Below, in pieces: positions 20,051-29,959 of a stretch of 64,000 bases of DNA. The DNA comes from Phytopythium helicoides (Eukaryota > Oomycota > Peronosporomycetes > Pythiales > Pythiaceae), in the NCBI GenBank assembly GCA_024867545.1, contig JANFNE010000031.1:1-64000 (forward strand), read 5' to 3'. Made by a program: the position numbers and the translations under genes. A model generated the notes under the pieces. It saw only the letters and a list, made by a program, of their open reading frames with translations. It had not been told where the DNA came from and searched no databases. Each line of letters starts with the position of its first letter. Position 1 is the first letter of the stretch.

Positions 20051-20830
20051 TTTTGTGTGTGCAACATGTTTTCAGCCGCCGTCGCTTCAACTGTACCGAT
20101 CACAGCTTTGATGTCGCCAGCGCCGCTGCTCTCAAAGCCAGCACTCATGATACCGCTTGTCTTGCTTGTCGTTGTGCTACTGCTCTTAGACGTGCACGCC
20201 GCCGGAGCTGCACTGCAGGTGCTTTCAGCGCGTCAAGTCACCACCTAAGTAACGTGACTTATCATCGCCACTGATGGCAATACCAACCACACTTCACCGT
20301 TGCTCGTTATGCAAACCCAACTCATTATCGACTTGCTTCCTCCAAGCACTAGTCCGACTCTGAAATGGCACTGACCTCATGGTGTCCAGAATAAACCCAC
20401 CAGAGAGCAGCACACCAAACTCGTCGGCGTCGGCCACAGTGACTCTCCCAACTGCACACTTCGAGCCAGTGCCAGCGGAGATCGAGACTGAGGTTCCAGT
20501 TGATATGGAGCGCGCAACAGTAATCACGTGCACTACTCCACCTCAGCGGCACGAAGCCACCGCGACCAGTGGACGTCTGAAGCACTGCCCAAGGAGCCCG
20601 CATCCATCGCCACAGAGCCGCTGAAGTCGTCATCGCTGATGCCACACATCATCGACACAACGCACACGCACCCAACGCCGAGGTTCCGGTGGCCAGATAC
20701 AAAAAAGTTCTGACCAATTGACGACTGTCCGCAACCGATGGTGCACCAACGAGCCATGCCGCACGGATGAGCTGGGATACAAATCGACTCAGCATAATCA
20801 TGTGCGGTTAAACAGCGATTCACAGCTTCA
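20040..20830 (-). pseudogene. Ser/Gly-rich repeat protein, remnant D
   Basis: The minus strand reads broken pieces of the same repeat type: SGSVAMDAGSLGSASDV near 20600-20650, STGTSVSISAGTGS near 20440-20500 and SAGFESSGAGDIK near 20110-20150. Each is in a different frame and separated by stops. It is the most decayed of the four copies. Confidence 0.45.
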
Positions 20831-20914
20831 GTTCATTTGATGGTTACGTTGTACACGTACTCACACGCCCAAGCTCGAACTCAACATACATACCAAGGCC
20901 CTAAGAGTTAGCGA

Positions 20915-21545
20915 CATGATCGCACCGGTCCAAATGATACTGACAATGAATCGTACCTCCCGATGGACGCAGAGCCACTCAAAATGCTAAAGTCTCCGCT
21001 CTCCATCACACTCATTACTGCCCATACCTAATCCGCTGTCTGCGGTCGTCTCAATTACATCGCCTGCTCGAGATGCTTGCAACGTCGGCTGCGACCACAA
21101 TGTTGCTGGGTAGTGATGGCCCGGTTCCAGTACGTACTCAACTATTCTATTCGGTGGAATCGAAACTAGCCGTGGTGTCATTTCCGTCTGCAGGATCTTG
21201 GGGCAAACGCTTGTGTATTAAGCAGCCATCTGAGATGGAAGGCGCAGTGCGGCGGGTTCGAGTTTCCATTCATGAGCTAGAACGAAAAGTGAGCTATTCC
21301 TACACGGCAACTAACTGTCGTCGCGACTCTTCCGGCCATGCTCGCACCTGGTTGCGCGCCTCATTACGCCCTCTGCGATCGGAAATAGGAGTATCCAATC
21401 GGATACTCACGGTGTTGAAGGCTGGCGCGGATCGCTGTTGACGACCACTTCAACAACGTCGAGTACTCTGTAGTGGTACTCGATTGTTGCGGTGTACACA
21501 GTCACGTAAAACGCATGCAGGTGCTGATTGGAGAGCGGCTTGTGT
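20915..21545 (+). repeat. Duplicated block X, copy 1
   Basis: About 630 bp, matched in the same orientation and with many substitutions and indels by 26535-26915 in the spacer of the inverted duplication. No ORF is kept between the copies. Copy 1 borders the left arm of the inverted duplication. Confidence 0.7.
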
Positions 21546-21559
21546 GGACACAGAGGACC

Positions 21560-21729
21560 ACTAACCATCTGACCGCAAACGTGAGCATACCGAGTTCTAT
21601 ACTCTCGAGGTTCATTGGTTCTTGTTGAAGGTAAGAGCAGCAACAACGGCGTCTCCAAAGGAAGTATTTTCGAAACAAACTCAAGAACAAACAGCAGCAA
21701 CATGTCCAGCTGTGGCTGAAAGCTATCAT
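21560..21729 (-). pseudogene. 5' fragment of the membrane LRR gene
   Basis: The minus strand carries the leader region and first codons (MNLESIELG ... TFAVRWLVVL) matching the start of the LRR gene at 32097. It then runs into block X instead of the rest of the gene. It shows that the duplicated block began inside an LRR gene divergent from the cotransporter, so the complete right-hand arrangement is the older one. Confidence 0.75.
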
Positions 21730-22215
21730 TAAACTTGTGACTCCCTATTCTTGGATTCCGTTTGGGTGTGTGAGGGAGGAGCAGAAAGGCATTTCACCGG
21801 CCTCAAGAGCGGCATCCAGTCGAAGGGCTTCGTGATTACGATCCACTAACTACTACAGTATGATGGTCCCGCGGATTCGACTGCTGAATGCACTGCAAGC
21901 TTGACTATCGCGGCTCGCGCAGTGCATCTGGTGCGAGATTCAATCAGTCCGTTTTCTGCAATCGATTAACTTTAATCGTGCGATTAACGGGTAGATTTGC
22001 TATCAGCAGATTGAGTGCAAGAAAGTATTGGCGAGATGAGCGGTGAATCTGATGCTGGACAATACAAATCGGAACCCGGATGCAGGTAGTGCAACCAACC
22101 AACCAGTGGACTGTGTCGTCGTTCATGGAAACGACCCGCCGAGGTGTTCACAATCGAATTCGCCTCCTCTCCACCAAGAGCAAGTCCCCGATTGCAGAAT
22201 CTCCACGATCCAGCA

Positions 22216-23751
22216 ATGGCGTTCGCACCGTCTCCAGTGGCCCACGACAAGGTTCTTACGCCGGAAGATCACATGCGTCAGAGCAGCGTCGCGTACCATA
22301 CCCTCCAGGAAGCTGAGGGAGACCAGGAGGAAGAAGAATCCTATCAGAAGAAGTCGCTCGGAGAGAAGATCGTGTGGGGAGTCATTTATACCGTCGGCTC
22401 CCTCGCTGCGCTCTACTTCTTCATGGTCGCCGTCAAGCTCATTGGTGACGGCTTCACGCTTGCGCTCGGATGCGACACCAAGGGGGCCTTCGACTTCGCC
22501 AACAACCCAGTTGCCGGTCTCATGATTGGAACGATCGCGACAGCTCTCCTCCATTCATCTGGCACGGTCACATCGATTGTCGTTGCTCTAGTTGGATCGG
22601 GAGGTATGACCATCCGTCAGGGCGTGTACGTCATTATGGGAGCCAATATCGGAACATGCATCACGTGCATCATGGTGGCGTTCGGACAGGTCGGCGACCG
22701 TGCTCGCTTCCAGCGTGCCATGGCTGCTGCGACCGTGCACGACATGTACAACATCTGGTCAGTGTTTGTGATGTTCCCTATCGAGGTGATCTTCCATCCA
22801 CTTGAGGAGCTGTCGGTGGCGATGTCGAATGCCAAGACGTCGAGCGGCTCGTTCAAGAGCCCAATCGATGCGATCGTGAACCCTCTGACTCAGGAGCTGA
22901 TTGTCGTTGACAAGAGCTCCATCTACGATGTCGCTACGGGGGACCTCTTTTGTGAAGACAACACCACGTTTGTCATCGGCGGAGCGTTTGAGGGATCGAG
23001 CATGAGCGACGGATCTATCAGTGCAATCGTCATTGTCGTCGGCTTCTGTATTCTGGTTTGCTCCCTCCTCACGCTCGTCAAGATGCTCGCCAAGGTCTTC
23101 CTCGGACCCACCAAGAAACTCATCTCCAAGCTACTCAACTTCAACGGATATGTCAACATCCTCGTCGGAACCCTCATCACATTCACCGTTCACTCATCCA
23201 CCGTCGTGACATCGACGCTCACTCCCATGGCCGGTCTTGGTGTCATCACGCTCGAGCAGGTGTACCCGTTGGTGATTGGAGCCAACTTGGGTACGACCGG
23301 CACCGCTTTGTTGGCGTCTCTGGTGACTGGCAAGTCCGACTCGGTGGCCATCGCTCTCGTGCACTTTTGGTTCAACGTCTTCGGTATCATTCTCTTCTAC
23401 CCGATTCCGTTGACTCGCAAGCCGATTCTTGGTTGGGCTCGCTCACTGGCGTTCTTCAGTGCTTCATGGCCAATGTCGGCTGTGCTGTTCCTGGTTCTCC
23501 TCTTCCTCATCGGCCCCGGTGTTCTGCTCGGACTGGTGTACATGTGTACTGCGGACAGCACGGTGGCTGTGGTGTTTGGCTGGATCATCGCTGCAGCTGT
23601 CGTGCTCTTTGTTATTGCCAGTATTTTCTGGTACATCAAGAAGGGCGGTCGCGAGATGTGGTACGCATTCCTTGAGAAGAAGCGCATCGCGCGCGAGGAG
23701 CGCGTGCAGGCCGAGAAGCTGCGCCAGTCGACCGCAGATCTGGATGTGTAG
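22216..23751 (+). CDS. Na+/phosphate cotransporter 1 (PNaS/SLC34-like), 511 aa
   Basis: Type II Na/Pi cotransporter. The two inverted Na_Pi_cotrans repeats show the HSSGTVTS motif (about residue 114) and the HSSTVVTS motif (about 326), where animal NaPi-II proteins have QSSS. Each is followed by a GANIGT/GANLGT loop. There are about 8-10 membrane helices and an extracellular loop with NTT glycosylation sites. The N-terminus is acidic and cytosolic, with a basic C-tail. It should bring phosphate into the cell with sodium across the plasma membrane. I chose the ATG at 22216 because it aligns with the start of gene 2; the frame is open to an earlier ATG at 22144. It is divergent from the LRR fragment and followed by its paralogue 1.1 kb downstream. 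Confidence 0.92.
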   Translation: MAFAPSPVAHDKVLTPEDHMRQSSVAYHTLQEAEGDQEEEESYQKKSLGEKIVWGVIYTVGSLAALYFFMVAVKLIGDGFTLALGCDTKGAFDFANNPVAGLMIGTIATALLHSSGTVTSIVVALVGSGGMTIRQGVYVIMGANIGTCITCIMVAFGQVGDRARFQRAMAAATVHDMYNIWSVFVMFPIEVIFHPLEELSVAMSNAKTSSGSFKSPIDAIVNPLTQELIVVDKSSIYDVATGDLFCEDNTTFVIGGAFEGSSMSDGSISAIVIVVGFCILVCSLLTLVKMLAKVFLGPTKKLISKLLNFNGYVNILVGTLITFTVHSSTVVTSTLTPMAGLGVITLEQVYPLVIGANLGTTGTALLASLVTGKSDSVAIALVHFWFNVFGIILFYPIPLTRKPILGWARSLAFFSASWPMSAVLFLVLLFLIGPGVLLGLVYMCTADSTVAVVFGWIIAAAVVLFVIASIFWYIKKGGREMWYAFLEKKRIAREERVQAEKLRQSTADLDV

Positions 23752-23984
23752 ACTTTGGTAGTCTTTATGATCTTGAAAAATGTAAAGTTTGTCGCGTGTT
23801 TAGGGAGTTTGTGTCCATTGGAGCTCGGAGCAGTAAGCATTCCGGAGAGAAATGATGAATGGATCGACTCTACTATCTGCGGCCGCAGTATGGAGAGCTG
23901 CCTTTTCCCGAAATGCGAATCTAGATATATCTGCGTGTTTGCCTTGGCAAAGCAGCGAGCTGAGTGTTTCTTGGCGACGAGCGG

Positions 23985-24325
23985 AATCTGGGGTAAAGTT
24001 TTTTTCGGGTCGTGTACAGGCCAGACCTGGCAAATGGGTCTGACTGCAAACACACATTTTGATAGCGCACTTGCAAATGTCTTGAAGTGACTCGAAAAGC
24101 CATCGATCGGCATTCATGGACCCTTGACTTCACAAACATGGCTGTGCAGGTACTCGTTGAAGTCGTAAGCATGATTGGCACCCCTCTGACTCATAACGAT
24201 GCGCCTTCGACTCGTAGTGCTTGTTTTTAGTGTGAAAAGGCCCCTGTTCTTCTAGTAGGGGGTCGATCAGACCCATTGCCAGGTCTGACCCGTACACAAC
24301 CCGAAAAAAAATCTTCCGAATCTGG
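23985..24325. repeat. Inverted repeat between cotransporters 1 and 2, MITE-like
   Basis: About 60 bp at 23985-24044 is repeated inverted at 24266-24325 with roughly 80 percent match. Both contain a T/A run next to CGGGT(C/T)GTGTAC and CAGACCTGGCAA. The 220-bp interior has no ORF. It looks like a small non-autonomous element or a cruciform-forming terminator region. The right arm has the mirror copy at 29386-29723. Confidence 0.55.
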
Positions 24326-24879
24326 CAGTATCCACTGATCGCTGATACAAGCAAAGGTACGGTTCTTTCACGTTCAAGGCGACGTGTACGTATCCTGTGT
24401 CCATCAGAGACCATGCCTAGATTAGTGTCTCTACTAACTGCCCGTTGTCGGTCTCCATGAGTACAGAAGGTGCTCTATACACGGTATGACTTGCATCTCC
24501 TCCCATTCCAGCGGCGGATTCTCCTGCGGCGCTCGGACTGCAATAAACAATGCGGCGCAAAGTGGCCGCATCCGAGGGGGGATGTGCGCATCCTCATTCT
24601 ATCGATTAATTATGACTACACCGAAAATTAAACTAATCTGCGCGGTGGTGCCGCCAAACGACTAAAAAAGGGACTTACCGCAGTGCATATAGGTGCAGTA
24701 CTGCTCTCCGTCGCCACGACTCGAGATTCGCTGTCTAGAGGGCACTCGTATCTCTCCAGCCTCTCTCCAGCCTGTATGGATCTCCTGGTTCCCACCGGGG
24801 GACTCCAGTCCCCTCAGTCTCGAATTCGCCGCCGCCGGCACACTTCTCAAGCCTCTCCAGCCCTTGAACGAGCAGCAGT

Positions 24880-26418
24880 ATGACGACGGCCCCAGCCCTC
24901 TCGCCAGCGCTCCACGATAAGATCGTCACTCCCGATGAGCAGGAGCGCCTCAGCACTGCCGAGTACAAGCACATCCAGGAGGAGGAGGACCAGGCCGAGG
25001 AAGAGTCCTACCAAAAGAAGTCGCTCGGAGAAAAGATCGTGTGGGGAATCGTCTACACTATCGCGGCTCTTGCCTCGCTTTACTTCTTCATGGTCGCCGT
25101 CAAGCTCATTGGTGACGGCTTTACGCTTGCGCTCGGATGCGACACCAAGGGAGCCTTCGACTTCGCCAACAACCCAGTTGCCGGTCTCATGATCGGAACG
25201 ATCGCGACGGCTCTCCTCCATTCATCCGGCACGGTCACATCGATTGTCGTCGCGCTTGTCGGTGCTGGTGGCATGACGGTTCGACAGGGCGTATACGTCA
25301 TTATGGGAGCCAACATTGGCACTTGCGTGACATGCATCATGGTGGCGTTCGGACAGGTCGGCGACCGTGCTCGCTTTCAGCGGGCCATGGCTGCTGCGAC
25401 CGTGCACGACATGTACAACATCTGGTCTGTGTTTGTGATGTTCCCTATCGAGGTGATCTTCCATCCGCTGGAGAAGATGTCGGTAGCGATGTCGAATGCC
25501 AAGACATCGAGCGGAGCCTTCAACTCGCCTGTTGACACGATCGTGAACCCTCTGACGCAGAAGATCATAGTAGTTGACAAGAAGTCGATCTACAAGGTGG
25601 CCACGGGTGATCTGCTGTGCTACGACAACACCACGTTCGTGACCGATGGAGCGTTTGAGGGATCGAGCATGAGCGACGGAACCATTGGAGCTATCATCGT
25701 CATCATCGGCTTCTGCATCCTTGTCTGCGCTCTCCTCGCACTCGTCAAGATGCTCGCCAAGGTCTTCCTCGGACCCACCAAGAAACTCATCTCCAAGCTA
25801 CTCAACTTCAACGGATATGTCAACATCCTCGTCGGAACCCTCATCACATTCACCGTTCACTCGTCCACCGTCGTGACATCAACACTCACCCCCATGGCCG
25901 GTCTTGGTGTCATCACGCTTGAGCAGGTGTACCCGTTGGTGATTGGAGCCAACTTGGGTACGACCGGCACCGCTTTGTTGGCGTCTCTGGTGACTGGCAA
26001 GTCCGACTCGGTGGCCATTGCACTCGTGCACTTTTGGTTCAACGTCTTCGGTATCATTCTCTTCTACCCGATTCCGTTGACTCGCAAGCCGATTCTTGGT
26101 TGGGCTCGCTCACTGGCGTTCTTCAGTGCTTCATGGCCAATGTCGGCTGTGCTGTTCCTGGTCGTGCTGTTCTTGGTTGGTCCGGGTATTTTGCTCGGAC
26201 TGGTGTACATGTGTACTGCGGACAGCACGGTGGCTGTGGTGTTTGGCTGGATCATCGCCGTGGCTGTGTGCCTAGCGATGGCGGGCATCACTTTCTGGTA
26301 CATCAAGAAGGGCGGTCGCGAGATGTGGTACGCATTCCTCGAGAAGAAGCGTCTCGAGCGCGAGGAGAAGAACCGCGAGCAGAAGGCTCGGCAGTCGGTT
26401 GCTGATTCCCAAGTCTAA
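24880..26418 (+). CDS. Na+/phosphate cotransporter 2 (PNaS/SLC34-like), 512 aa
   Basis: Paralogue of gene 1 in the same orientation. It has the same two-repeat architecture: HSSGTVTS at about residue 115, HSSTVVTS at about 327, GANIGT and GANLGT loops, and an identical FWFNVFGIILFYPIPLTRKP segment. N-terminus and large loop (residues about 205-260) differ most from gene 1, while long parts of the C-terminal half are identical at the DNA level. That suggests gene conversion between neighbours. The start ATG follows the leader by 1.1 kb of intergenic sequence and matches the N-terminus of gene 3. Confidence 0.92.
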   Translation: MTTAPALSPALHDKIVTPDEQERLSTAEYKHIQEEEDQAEEESYQKKSLGEKIVWGIVYTIAALASLYFFMVAVKLIGDGFTLALGCDTKGAFDFANNPVAGLMIGTIATALLHSSGTVTSIVVALVGAGGMTVRQGVYVIMGANIGTCVTCIMVAFGQVGDRARFQRAMAAATVHDMYNIWSVFVMFPIEVIFHPLEKMSVAMSNAKTSSGAFNSPVDTIVNPLTQKIIVVDKKSIYKVATGDLLCYDNTTFVTDGAFEGSSMSDGTIGAIIVIIGFCILVCALLALVKMLAKVFLGPTKKLISKLLNFNGYVNILVGTLITFTVHSSTVVTSTLTPMAGLGVITLEQVYPLVIGANLGTTGTALLASLVTGKSDSVAIALVHFWFNVFGIILFYPIPLTRKPILGWARSLAFFSASWPMSAVLFLVVLFLVGPGILLGLVYMCTADSTVAVVFGWIIAVAVCLAMAGITFWYIKKGGREMWYAFLEKKRLEREEKNREQKARQSVADSQV

Positions 26419-26560
26419 ACCAAGGTACTCAAGAGTAGGAATTGGAATATGTCTGGAGGTTATTCGCTCGTAGTCAGAAGTAGAATGAAAGATGCATCAT
26501 GTTCACTTTACTCGAAATGCAGAGCGAGTTGTTGATCGCACAAGTCCAGATGGCACTGAC

Positions 26561-27137
26561 AAAGTATCGTACGCCCCGATGGAGGCAGAGCCACTCAAAT
26601 TGCTAAAGCCTTCGCTCTCCTGCACACCCATTACTGCCCGTACCCAATGCGCTGCCTGCCGTCGCCTCAATTACATCGTCTGCTCGAGACACTTGTAACG
26701 TCGCCTGCGACCACAATGTGATGACTCAGTTCCGGTACGTACTCAACTGTTGTATCCGGTGGAATAGAAACTAGTCTGGGCGTCAAATCGCGCGGTGTTG
26801 AAGTGTTGAAGGCTGGCTCAAATCGCTGTTGGCGACTACTTCAACAACATGGAGTACACTGTAGTGATCGTTGTGGTGTTCACAGTCACGTAAAATGCAC
26901 ACAGGTGCTGATTGGAGCACACATCATTTAGAGGCGTATGGCCTCAATTGTTCCTGCATTAGTCGTCGACGCAAAAAGTGGAATGTGATGATTGCTAGTA
27001 GATCCGTGAGCAAATATCCGTGTACTCAGGCTCACGGGGACAGAATCGCCAAGTGATCCTTCTATCTGAGAACCTCCAAGTAAAGATTTCGTGGCGGCAC
27101 CAAGTTCGGACTAAACAACCTAAGTCCATTCAGGGGT
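26561..27137. other. Spacer of the inverted duplication, block X copy 2
   Basis: 577 bp between the two arms. The left two thirds (to about 26915) is a diverged copy of block X (20915-21545). The remaining about 220 bp has no match inside the window and no ORF worth calling. Confidence 0.7.
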
Positions 27138-27283
27138 GTCAGTGCCATCTGGACCTGTCCGATCAACAACTCGCTCTGCATTTCGAGTAAAGTGAACATG
27201 ATGCATCTTCCATCTTACTTCTGACTACGAGCGAATAACCTCCACACATATTCCAACCAATTCCTACTCTGGAGTAGGTTGGT

Positions 27284-28822
27284 TTAGACTTGGGAGTCAG
27301 CAACCGACTGCCGAGCCTTCTGCTCGCGGTTCTTCTCCTCGCGCTCGAGACGCTTCTTCTCGAGGAACGCGTACCACATCTCGCGACCGCCCTTCTTGAT
27401 GTACCAGAAGGTGATGCCCGCCATCACTAGGCACACAGCCACGGCGATGATCCAGCCAAACACTACAGCCACCGTGCTGTCCGCAGTGCACATGTACACC
27501 AGTCCGAGCAAAATACCCGGACCAACCAAGAACAGCACAACCAGGAACAGAACAGCCGACATTGGCCACGAAGCACTGAAGAACGCCAGTGAACGAGCCC
27601 AACCAAGAATCGGCTTGCGAGTCAACGGAATCGGGTAGAACAAGAAGATCCCAAATACGTTGAACCAGAAGTGCACGAGTGCAATGGCCACCGAGTCGGA
27701 CTTGCCAGTCACCAGAGACGCCAACAAAGCAGTGCCCGTCGTACCCAAGTTGGCTCCAATCACCAACGGGTACACCTGCTCAAGCGTGATGACACCAAGA
27801 CCAGCCATGGGGGTGAGCGTCGATGTCACGACGGTGGACGAGTGAACGGTGAATGTGATGAGGGTTCCGACGAGGATGTTGACATACCCGTTGAAGTTGA
27901 GTAGCTTGGAGATGAGTTTCTTGGTGGGTCCGAGGAAGACCTTGGCGAGCATCTTGACGAGTGCGAGGAGAGCACAGACAAGGATGCAGAAGCCTATGAT
28001 GACAATGATAGCTCCGATGGTTCCGTCGCTCATACTTGATCCCTCAAACGCTCCATCGGTCACGAACGTGGTGTTGTCGTAGCACAGCAGATCACCCGTG
28101 GCCACCTTGTAGATCGACTTCTTGTCAACTACAATGATCTTCTGCGTTAGAGGGTTCACGATCGTGTCAACAGGCGAGTTGAAGGCTCCGCTCGACGTCT
28201 TGGCATTCGACATCGCTACCGACATCTTCTCCAGCGGATGGAAGATCACCTCAATAGGGAACATCACAAACACAGACCAGATGTTGTACATGTCGTGCAC
28301 AGTCGCAGCAGCCATGGCACGCTGGAAGCGAGCACGGTCGCCGACCTGTCCGAATGCCACCATGATGCATGTGACACAGGTGCCAATGTTGGCTCCCATA
28401 ATGACGTACACGCCTTGTCGAACTGTCATACCACCAGCACCGACAAGCGCAACAACAATCGATGTGACCGTGCCGGATGAATGGAGGAGAGCCGTCGCGA
28501 TCGTCCCAATCATGAGACCGGCAACTGGGTTGTTGGCGAAGTCGAATGCTCCCTTGGTGTCGCATCCGAGCGCAAGCGTGAAACCATCACCGATGAGCTT
28601 GACGGCGACCATGAAGAAGTAGAGCGAGGCGAGAGCTGCGATAGTGTAGACGACTCCCCACACGATTTTCTCACCGAGCGACTTCTTTTGGTAGGACTCT
28701 TCCTCGGCCTGGTCCTCCTCTTCCTGGATGTGTTTGTACTCGGCAGTGCTGAGGCGCTCCTGCTCATCGGGAGTGACGATCTTGTCGTGGAGCGCTGGCG
28801 AGAGGGCTGGGGCCGTCGTCAT
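27284..28822 (-). CDS. Na+/phosphate cotransporter 3 (twin of gene 2), 512 aa
   Basis: Mirror copy of gene 2, same length. By reading the two translations I find only three or four residue differences (for example IVYT to VVYT near residue 58, GIILF to GIFLF, CLAMAG to CLVMAG). All motifs (HSSGTVTS, HSSTVVTS, GANIGT, GANLGT) are intact. The frame is open upstream to 29011, but the ATG at 28822 corresponds to the start of gene 2. Transcribed towards the spacer, so genes 2 and 3 are convergent across 865 bp. Confidence 0.92.
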   Translation of the reverse strand: MTTAPALSPALHDKIVTPDEQERLSTAEYKHIQEEEDQAEEESYQKKSLGEKIVWGVVYTIAALASLYFFMVAVKLIGDGFTLALGCDTKGAFDFANNPVAGLMIGTIATALLHSSGTVTSIVVALVGAGGMTVRQGVYVIMGANIGTCVTCIMVAFGQVGDRARFQRAMAAATVHDMYNIWSVFVMFPIEVIFHPLEKMSVAMSNAKTSSGAFNSPVDTIVNPLTQKIIVVDKKSIYKVATGDLLCYDNTTFVTDGAFEGSSMSDGTIGAIIVIIGFCILVCALLALVKMLAKVFLGPTKKLISKLLNFNGYVNILVGTLITFTVHSSTVVTSTLTPMAGLGVITLEQVYPLVIGANLGTTGTALLASLVTGKSDSVAIALVHFWFNVFGIFLFYPIPLTRKPILGWARSLAFFSASWPMSAVLFLVVLFLVGPGILLGLVYMCTADSTVAVVFGWIIAVAVCLVMAGITFWYIKKGGREMWYAFLEKKRLEREEKNREQKARQSVADSQV

Positions 28823-29385
28823 ACTACTACTCGTCCAAGGGCCAGAGAGGCTTGAGAAGTGTGCTGGCGGCGGCGAATTCGAGACTGAGGGGACTGGAGT
28901 CCCCCGGTGGGGACCAGGAGAGATCCATACAGGCTGGAGAGAGGCTGAAGAGATACGAGCGCCCTCTAGACAGTGAATCTCGAGTCGTGGCGACGGAGAG
29001 CAGAACTGCACCTATATGGACTGCGGTAAGTCTCTTGTTTTTTAGTCGTTTAGCGGTACCACCGCGTAGATTAATTTTAATATTCGGTATAGTCATAATT
29101 AATCGATAGAATGAGGATGCGCGCATCTTCCTCGGATGCGGCCACTTTGCGCTCCATTTTTTGCTGCAGTCCGAGCGCCGCAGGAGAATCCCCCGCTGAA
29201 ATGGGAGGAGGTGCAAGTCGTACCGTGTATAGAGCACCTTCTGTACTCACAACGGGCAGGTTCGTAGAGACACTAATCCGTGCATGGTCTCTGATGGACA
29301 CGGGATACCGACATGTACACGTACACTTCGCCTTGAATGTGAGAGAACCGTACCTTTGCCTGTATCAGCGATCAGTGGATACTGC

Positions 29386-29723
29386 CAGATTCGGAAGATT
29401 TTTTTTCGGGTTGTGTACGGGTCAGACCTGGCAATGGGTCTGATCGACCCCCTACTAGAAGAACAGGGGCCTTTTCACACTAAAAACAAGCACTACGAGT
29501 CGAAGGCGCATCGTTATGAGTCAGAGGGGTGCCAATCATGCTTACGACTTCAACGAGTACCTGCACAGCCATGTTTGTGAAGTCAAGGGTCCATGAATGC
29601 CGATCGATGGCTTTTCGAGTCACTTCAAGACATTTGCAAGTGCGCTATCAAAATGTGTGTTTGCAGTCAGACCCATTTGCCAGGTCTGGCCTGTACACGA
29701 CCCGAAAAAAACTTTACCCCAGA
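29386..29723. repeat. Inverted repeat between cotransporters 3 and 4, MITE-like
   Basis: Mirror counterpart of 23985-24325: halves at about 29386-29445 and 29664-29723 with the same T-run and CAGACCTGGCAA words. Confidence 0.5.
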
Positions 29724-29959
29724 TTCCGCTCGTCGGCAACGCACACTCGGCTTACTGCTTTGCCAAGGCAAACACGCAGATATATCTAGATTCGCATTTT
29801 GGGGAAAAAGCAGTTCTCCATGCTGCGACCGTAGGTAGTAGAGTCGATGCATTCATCCTTTCTCTCCGAACTGCTTACTGCTCCGAGCTCCAATGGACAC
29901 AAACTCTCTAACCACGCAACAAACTTTACATTTTTCAAGATCATAAAGACTACCCAAGT

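Larger units (their letters stand above)
21545..26560 (+). repeat. Left arm of a 5-kb inverted duplication
   Basis: This arm is the near-identical mirror image of 27138-32165. It contains a 5' fragment of the LRR gene (minus strand), Na/Pi cotransporter genes 1 and 2 and all intergenic sequence between them. The inner ends share GCAGAGCGAGTTGTTGATCG and stop at GCACTGAC. The outer end stops inside LRR coding sequence. The spacer is 26561-27137. Confidence 0.95.

Noticed and set aside
22123..22554. 143-codon minus-strand ORF opposite cotransporter 1, repeated at 24847-25221, 28481-28855 and 31157-31588
   Set aside because: Opposite to the conserved cotransporter N-terminus in all four copies; it recurs only because the gene does.
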